Origin: Allosediminivita pacifica | Lineage (GTDB): Bacteria > Pseudomonadota > Alphaproteobacteria > Rhodobacterales > Rhodobacteraceae | Length of the DNA stretch: 51,239 nucleotides | Assembly (NCBI RefSeq): GCF_003054175.1 | Contig: NZ_QBKN01000031.1 | Coordinates: forward strand, 1 to 51,239 | Reading direction: 5' to 3' | Shown here: positions 46,363-51,239 of the stretch, piece by piece | Numbering within the stretch: the stretch's first letter is position 1 | How the letters are laid out: each line of letters opens with the position of its first letter | Program-made: the position numbers and the translations under genes | Notes under the pieces: model-generated | What the model saw: only the letters and a program-made list of their open reading frames with translations | Databases searched by the model: none | What the model was told of the DNA's origin: nothing

Positions 46363-46775
46363 TTATGCTTCCAGTGCGGTTAGAATAGCCGAGGTGATCT
46401 CTTCGGTGGTGCTGGCGCCCGGGCGGGTGCCGACGCCCTTGGCGGTCGCGGCCTCGATGGCGGTCAGCACGGCGCTCGCGGCCTCGCTCTCGCCGAGGTG
46501 CTCCAGCATCATCGCGCCGGACCAGATCGCGGCGATCGGGTTGGCGATGTTCTTGCCCGCGATGTCGGGGGCCGAGCCGTGCACCGGCTCAAACATCGAG
46601 GGCGTACCCTCATCGGGGCAGATGTTGGCGGAGGCGGCAAAGCCGAGGCCCCCTTGAATGGCGGCCCCCAGGTCGGTGAGGATGTCGCCGAAGAGGTTCG
46701 ACGCCACGATCACGTCCAGATCGGCGGGGTTCATCACCATCTTGGCGCACATGGCGTCGATGTGCATGTGCCGCG
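46363..46775 (-). pseudogene. C-terminal fragment of a tartrate/isopropylmalate-type dehydrogenase
   Basis: About 136 residues match the C-terminal third of TtuC/LeuB-like dehydrogenases: [83 protein letters not shown]. Upstream of HMHID the frame continues only as antisense to an AraC gene. The 5' two thirds, with the substrate-binding N-terminal part, are deleted. It lies one base from gabD, so the two were an operon. Confidence 0.85.
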
Positions 46776-47289
46776 GTCCGACGCCCCTCGGTTCGATGCC
46801 ATCGACGCGCTGTTCGGCCAGATTGGCGAAGTCTACAACTCGATGGGGAGCGAACGGACCTCCCTGCTGACCGCACTGTCCCATGCCGTCATGCTGTCTC
46901 TGATCGAGGAACTGCGCCGCTTCACCGGCACCGATACCAATCCGGCGAGTGACCAGCTGAACCGTCATGAACAACAGGCGCAGGCCTTCTGCGAGCTGGT
47001 CGAGGCGCACTTCGGCGAGGCCAAGTCCATTCCGGACTACGCGCGGGCCCTGGCCGTTTCACCGCCTCACCTGACGCGCATCTGCAAGCGTATCCTCGGC
47101 ACCTCGCCGAATGAACTGGTCCGGAAACGCAGGATGCTGGAGGCAACACGCCTACTGACCTACACCAGACTTTCGGTGCAGGATGTGGCCTTGCGCTCGG
47201 GTTTCTCCGACGTGACCTACTTCAGCCGGACGTTCCGCGCCGAGACGGGCACGACACCGAGCGCCTTTCGCCAGGCGCGGGATAATTGA
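46776..47289 (+). pseudogene. C-terminal fragment of an AraC-family regulator
   Basis: About 170 residues match the linker and DNA-binding part of AraC/PobR-like regulators: [97 protein letters not shown] (both helix-turn-helix motifs). No start codon or N-terminal effector domain is present. The frame upstream is antisense to the dehydrogenase fragment. The two truncated genes meet head-on near 46775, indicating a deletion. Confidence 0.8.
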
Positions 47290-47509
47290 ATTTGCAAACC
47301 CGCGTTCAGAACGGGGATTTCCCTATTGATGGGAATGGGGACAGGCCGTGGCACTGCCCGGCGCTTTCGCTGCCGGTCTCCTCTGTGCCAGACGGGGATC
47401 TTCGCGGAACGGTACTCGCCGGCAATTGCTCAGCCCGACGCGCGGCGGGCTGGGCTCTTGCAAGGCTCTGCGCGTCCCGAAGGGAGATCGGTGACTTCCG
47501 GGCCATATG

Positions 47510-48796
47510 TCAGGCCTCCGAATTGGCTCCGCCCGCGGCAAGCACGGTATCCAGCGCATCAAGAAAGCCGGCCCGCTCGGCCTCGCCCAGCGGGAACGAG
47601 AGCGCGATCAACCCGCGCGGGGCGAAATAGTAGCCGCGCTCCATCATGCGCAGGTGCAGCAGGCGCAGGCGATCGCGACGCACCTCCGCATCCTCTGCCA
47701 CCGCGTGGATGTTCATGATCGATCCCATGCCCGTGACGTGGAAGGCGCCACCCCGCGCGGCGAACCGCGCGTTAAGCGCCTCGCGGAAGGCCTCACCGCG
47801 GGCGAACAGCGCCTGAAGCGCCTCGGGCGTCAGGTGACGGCGCACCGCCTCCAGCCCCGCAGCCATGGTCAGGCGGTTGTTGTTGAAGGTGCCCGCGTGG
47901 GGGATCGCGTCGGGATGGGACGGATCGAAACGCCCCATCACAGCGGCGCTACCGCCGAACGCCCCGAAGGCGAGGCCCCCGCCGAAGATCTTGCCGAGCG
48001 TCGTCATGTCCGGCGTGATGCCCAGGCGTTCCTGCGCACCGCCGGGCGCCATGCGGGCGGTCTGCACTTCGTCGAAGATGAGCAGTGCGCCGCTCTCGTT
48101 GCAAAGCGAATGCAGCCCCTGCAGGAAGTCCGGCGTGCCGACGACGCAGCCCCCCGCCCCCTGCATGGGCTCGACCAGCACCGCAGCAATGCGATCGCCG
48201 GAAGCGGTGAATTCCCGCTCCGCGGCCCGCAGGTCGTTGTAGGGCAGCACGGCGAACTCGAAGGGCATGTTGACCGGGGAATTGCCGCTACCGAAGGTCA
48301 GGACCCCGCCGTGGTAGCCCCCGGCAAAGACCACGATCCGCTCGCGCCCGGTCACCAGCCGCGCCGCCGTCAGCGCCATGATGTTCGCTTCGGTCCCCGA
48401 ATTGGCAAAGCGCAACAGGTCGATGGACGGAAAACGCGCCGCCAGCTCCTCGGCCAGCTCCGCCTCGTAGGGCGTGTGCGACGACAGGCCGAAACCGCCG
48501 CGATGCGCCTCGGTCAGGGCCTGTTCCAGCTCCGAGCAGGTGTGCCCGTAGATACCGGCGGTGAACTCGCCGAGGAAATCGACATACTCGTGCCCGTCGG
48601 CGTCGGTGATCCGGCAGCCAGACCCTCCGGTGATCGACAGGGGATAGGGCGCGGCCCAGAGCGAACTGCGGGTGTTTCCCCCGGGCAGGACCCGCGCGGC
48701 GCGCGCCTGCGCCGCGGCACTTCGCGGCGTACGGTCGAGATAGTCCTGCTCGGCGCGGGCCAGCTCGGCGCTCAGTGTGCCGGCGTGAAACATCAT
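47510..48796 (-). CDS. Class III aminotransferase (glutamate-1-semialdehyde aminomutase-like)
   Basis: The 428-residue PLP enzyme has AARVLPGGNTRSS, DADGHEYVDFLGEFTAGIYGH, RFANSGTEANIMALTAAR, IFDEVQTARMAPGGAQ and the PLP lysine in MTTLGKIFGGGLAFGAFGG. It is of the HemL-like group, but the context (DadA-like oxidase, RidA) points to amino acid catabolism rather than haem synthesis. The ATG at 48796 overlaps the oxidase stop (ATGA). The sequence alone does not give the amino donor. Confidence 0.92.
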   Translation of the reverse strand: MMFHAGTLSAELARAEQDYLDRTPRSAAAQARAARVLPGGNTRSSLWAAPYPLSITGGSGCRITDADGHEYVDFLGEFTAGIYGHTCSELEQALTEAHRGGFGLSSHTPYEAELAEELAARFPSIDLLRFANSGTEANIMALTAARLVTGRERIVVFAGGYHGGVLTFGSGNSPVNMPFEFAVLPYNDLRAAEREFTASGDRIAAVLVEPMQGAGGCVVGTPDFLQGLHSLCNESGALLIFDEVQTARMAPGGAQERLGITPDMTTLGKIFGGGLAFGAFGGSAAVMGRFDPSHPDAIPHAGTFNNNRLTMAAGLEAVRRHLTPEALQALFARGEAFREALNARFAARGGAFHVTGMGSIMNIHAVAEDAEVRRDRLRLLHLRMMERGYYFAPRGLIALSFPLGEAERAGFLDALDTVLAAGGANSEA

Positions 48797-50031
48797 CGTT
48801 GCAGCCGTCCCGCGGGAAGCAGGGCGCCGAAGCCGCCCGGTGTCTCTCCGGCAACCATCTGCGCCAGCAGGCTGCCGGTCGTCGGCCCGAGGGTGAAGCC
48901 CTGGTGGCCGTGACCAAAGTTCATCCAGAGCCCCGCGTGGCGCGGCGCCGGCCCGACCATGGGCAGCATGTCGGGCAGACAGGGCCGCGCACCGGACCAC
49001 TGTGGCTCGCGGATGCGCTCGCCGACCTCGATGAGGTCCGAAATCCCCTCTCGCCCACGGTCGAGCTGCCGCGGATCGGGGGCGCTCTGCCGCGTCACCA
49101 GCGCAGCGCCCGTGGCAAGGCGCAGCCCGCCGGTCATCGGTGCCGCGACAATGCCGTTGGCCACGTCGAGGAAAGGCCGCAGGGGGGACCGTGGCGCAGC
49201 GAAATGCCCGTGATAGCCGCGCTTGTAGATCATGGGGATGCGATAGCCGAACCGCGACAGCACCCGCGGCGACCAAGGGCCCAGCGCGATCACCGCCTGT
49301 TCCGCCACGACGGCTCCATCCGCGGTCTCGACCTGCCAGCCCGAGCCCGCCTGCTGCAGGCTGGCCGCATCGCCGGTCAGGATCCGCCCGCCGCGTCGGG
49401 CGAAAAGAGCCGCATACCCTTCGGTGAGCGCGCCCGGCGAGGCGCAGCTCCAGCTGTCCGTCCAATGGATGACCCCCGCAGGCGCCTTGAGCAGCGCGGG
49501 GTCTTCGCGCGCATAATCCGCGCCATCGACGGCGCGAAAGCGCGTGCCGTAGCTCGCGCTCACCCGCTCGGCATCGGCGACCGCCGCGCCATATTCGGCG
49601 GCGTCGCGGTAGAGGGTAGCCAGCCCCTCGCGCGCCATCAGGTTCTCGAGCCCCGCATCCGCGATCAGCGGCGCATGGTCCCGCGTCGACCGCTCGGTGA
49701 GCCGGACATAGGTGCGTGAGATCTCGGCATGACGAGCGGGCGTGGAGTTACGGAAATAGCGCCAGAGCGCGGGCAGCATCTCGGCCACGCCGCCCATGGA
49801 CCAAGTCACGTCGTTGCTCCGTCCCAGCGCGAAGCGCAGCAACGTCAGCGGATCACGCGGCAGGGCATAGGGTTCGGCCGCTTCGGCCTGGATGATGCCC
49901 GCGTTGCCAAAGGACGTCTCGCGTCCCGGCGCCTTGCGATCGACAAGGGTGACGGCATGGCCCTCCCCCTGCAGCGCAAGGGCGGTGGAAACGCCGACCA
50001 TACCGGCACCGAGAACGAGAAAGTCTGCCAT
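48793..50031 (-). CDS. FAD-dependent D-amino acid dehydrogenase-like oxidoreductase
   Basis: The 412-residue flavoprotein has an N-terminal Rossmann motif VLGAGMVGVSTALALQGEGHAVTLVDR and the DAO domain, with GPWSPRVLSRFGYRIPMIYKRGYHGHF and FGHGHQGFTLGPTTGSLLAQ at the C-terminus. It resembles DadA and should oxidise a D-amino acid or related amine with transfer of electrons to the membrane or oxygen. It is coupled by ATGA to the aminotransferase gene and lies 102 bases after RidA. Confidence 0.92.
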   Translation of the reverse strand: MADFLVLGAGMVGVSTALALQGEGHAVTLVDRKAPGRETSFGNAGIIQAEAAEPYALPRDPLTLLRFALGRSNDVTWSMGGVAEMLPALWRYFRNSTPARHAEISRTYVRLTERSTRDHAPLIADAGLENLMAREGLATLYRDAAEYGAAVADAERVSASYGTRFRAVDGADYAREDPALLKAPAGVIHWTDSWSCASPGALTEGYAALFARRGGRILTGDAASLQQAGSGWQVETADGAVVAEQAVIALGPWSPRVLSRFGYRIPMIYKRGYHGHFAAPRSPLRPFLDVANGIVAAPMTGGLRLATGAALVTRQSAPDPRQLDRGREGISDLIEVGERIREPQWSGARPCLPDMLPMVGPAPRHAGLWMNFGHGHQGFTLGPTTGSLLAQMVAGETPGGFGALLPAGRLQR

Positions 50032-50133
50032 GGGAAATTCCGAAACTGTTCAGGGAGCGCCGACACCCGCGGATATCATGCCGGGGCCCGGGGCGTGCGA
50101 CGCCCCCCCGCGCCGGGGCGCCGCGAAGCGGTA

Positions 50134-50466
50134 TCACGCCTCGGCGATGACCGTGATCTCGACCTTCGCGTCGATCATCAGGCCGCTCTGCACGGTGGTG
50201 CGCACCGGCAGCGGGTCCGAGAAGTACTCGGCATAGACCCGGTTGAACTCGGCGAAGTCGCTGGTGTCCGTCAGGTAGCAGGTCGCCGACACCACGTTGG
50301 CAAGACCCATGCCCTCGGTTTCCAGCGTCACCTTGAGACGCTCGAAGATGTTGCGCGTCTGAGCCTCGATGCCCGCCGGCACGGTGCCGTCGGCATCAAA
50401 GCCGATCTCGCCGGAGAGGTAGAGGGTCGAGCCGATGCGACGGGTCTTGGAGAAGGGGAGATTCAT
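50134..50466 (-). CDS. RidA family protein
   Basis: The 110-residue protein is of the RidA/YjgF/Rid family: STLYLSGEIGFDADG, AQTRNIFERLKVTLETEGMGLANVVSATCYLTD, FNRVYAEYF and PVRTTVQ, where the Arg corresponds to the catalytic Arg105 of RidA. Such proteins hydrolyse reactive enamine and imine intermediates released by PLP and FAD amine-oxidising enzymes. That fits its place before a DadA-like oxidase and an aminotransferase. Confidence 0.93.
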   Translation of the reverse strand: MNLPFSKTRRIGSTLYLSGEIGFDADGTVPAGIEAQTRNIFERLKVTLETEGMGLANVVSATCYLTDTSDFAEFNRVYAEYFSDPLPVRTTVQSGLMIDAKVEITVIAEA

Positions 50467-50507
50467 CAGAGGTTCCTTGTGTTCTGAAGGTTGGCGAACC
50501 TGCCGGT

Positions 50508-51149
50508 TCATGTCGGTTCGGTCGGCGCGCGGGCTTTCAGCCCCTCGATCAGCAGGTCGAGCAGCAACTCGAAACTGTCGCCGTAAGGGATATCCGCGCC
50601 ATTCTGCCAGCGCAGGACGAAGATGCGATTGGAAATGTCGGGCAGCGCGCGTGCGGTCAGCGGATAGCGCTGCGGGTCGATCTGGCCGACGCGCTCGGCA
50701 AAGAGCGCCTGCCACTTTCCGCTGTCGCTGCCGGGCCTGGTCACCGGGGCCGGCGCCAGTTCCATGGTGACGAAGCCCGCTAGCCCGCCGACGAGCACGT
50801 TGAAGGCCGGGCGCAGGGCATCCCCGCGATACCCGCCTTCCTCCAGGGCCGTCAGGATCGTTTCGACCCAGTCGAGGTTGGCGACGCCGTTGGACTTCAT
50901 CTGGGCGCCCAGCAACGGCGCGACGGCGGGATGGCGATGCACCAGCGTGCGGTAGTTGCGAAACACCTGCCTGAGCCTGGAATCCCATGGCATGCCGTCA
51001 TCCAGGCTGGCGGACAGCGAGCCGGTGATCGAGGCCGATATCTCGGCGAACAGGTCTTCCTTCGTGCCACCGACGTGCCAGTAGATCACCGCCGGCGAGA
51101 CACCCAGCGTGCGCGCCAGTTCCCGCAGCGAGAAGGCCGCAAGCCGGCT
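50508..51149 (-). pseudogene. TetR-family regulator, N-terminus lost near the right edge
   Basis: The product has the second half of the TetR DNA-binding domain (AAFSLRELARTLGVSPAVIYWHVGGTKEDLFAEIS) and a full ligand domain ending APTEPT. Normal TetR proteins have about 20 more residues before AAFSLRELA. Here the in-frame sequence upstream (RLQHQS..., then a stop at 51228-51230) is unrelated. GTG at 51089 is the first usable start and would cut the domain in half. It lies 41 bases before ridA and is its presumed regulator; the interruption probably inactivates it. Confidence 0.6.
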
Positions 51150-51239
51150 TTGATGCTGTAACCGCCCCCCGACGGCATCGCTGTGCCAAGGTGGGATCGC
51201 AACAATCCTTAATGGGAGGCGGTCATGTCAAAGATTACC
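51150..51239 (+). mobile_element. Possible end of an inserted element with its first gene
   Basis: From about 51150 the sequence no longer matches the TetR gene. A good ribosome-binding site (GGGAGG, 51214-51219) precedes ATG at 51225, which starts MSKIT and runs off the window. This is what the edge of an insertion sequence would look like, with its transposase gene just beginning. No terminal inverted repeat can be confirmed from one end. Confidence 0.3.

Noticed and set aside
47510-49465. Long 651-codon reading of the aminotransferase frame
   Set aside because: The part beyond 48796 is antisense-phase DNA of the DadA-like gene; family homology starts at MMFHAG.

Overview
The window is a high-GC stretch of chromosome from an alphaproteobacterium, most likely Rhodobacteraceae (Roseobacter group). 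The evidence is the codon bias (G or C in most third positions), the gene families (DUF2155, DUF2237, DUF3572, DUF983, a complex I NDUFA12 subunit, MlaD) and the rplY-pth and clpP-clpX arrangements. Most of it is ordinary core genome. The last 8 kb, after a tRNA-Gln gene, is rearranged.

Layout. 1-8.4 kb: end of an unknown gene and its terminator, an Ala/Glu-rich hypothetical gene, accB-accC (acetyl-CoA carboxylase) and aat (N-end rule transferase). Convergent to these are NDUFA12, mlaD and DUF2155. An aldo/keto reductase follows, then clpP and clpX on the minus strand. 8.4-18.5 kb: rplY with a structured leader, pth, a class C beta-lactamase-fold hydrolase with a DUF2237 gene, trpB, a MATE exporter, a DUF2252 protein, two PaaI-type thioesterases and a MerR regulator. 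18.5-27.8 kb: a beta-oxidation cluster on the plus strand, made of a second MerR regulator, two acyl-CoA dehydrogenases (one DmdC-like), a glutathione S-transferase, a thiolase, a duplicated NTF2-like protein and a bifunctional crotonase/3-hydroxyacyl-CoA dehydrogenase. Together these can oxidise an acyl-CoA to acetyl-CoA.

27.8-37.9 kb: envelope and regulatory genes. These are an SH3-like secreted protein, a DcaP-type porin flanked by two paralogous proteins of about 63 residues, a small lipoprotein, a HisD-family dehydrogenase most like sulfopropanediol dehydrogenase with a divergent LysR regulator, an alpha/beta hydrolase, a NUDIX hydrolase and a DUF983 protein. A four-gene set follows: EF-hand protein, ECF sigma factor, probable anti-sigma factor and Spy/CpxP-like protein. 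38-43.9 kb: a PleD-like protein with a defective receiver, DUF3572, a HAD phosphatase, an MttB-superfamily methyltransferase lacking pyrrolysine, and a two-gene H-NOX/HNOBA-GGDEF unit whose H-NOX domain has lost the haem-ligating histidine.

43.97-51.2 kb: tRNA-Gln followed by a decayed tyrosine integrase, then gabD behind a 5'-deleted tartrate/isopropylmalate-type dehydrogenase. That fragment is fused head-on to a 5'-deleted AraC regulator. An amino-acid catabolic operon (TetR, RidA, DadA-like oxidase, class III aminotransferase) closes the window. Its TetR gene loses its N-terminus near the right edge, probably to an inserted element.

The observations most worth a second look are the haem-site-less H-NOX/diguanylate cyclase pair, the small paralogues around the porin, the two rearrangement scars near tRNA-Gln, and the palindromes before the lipoprotein gene.
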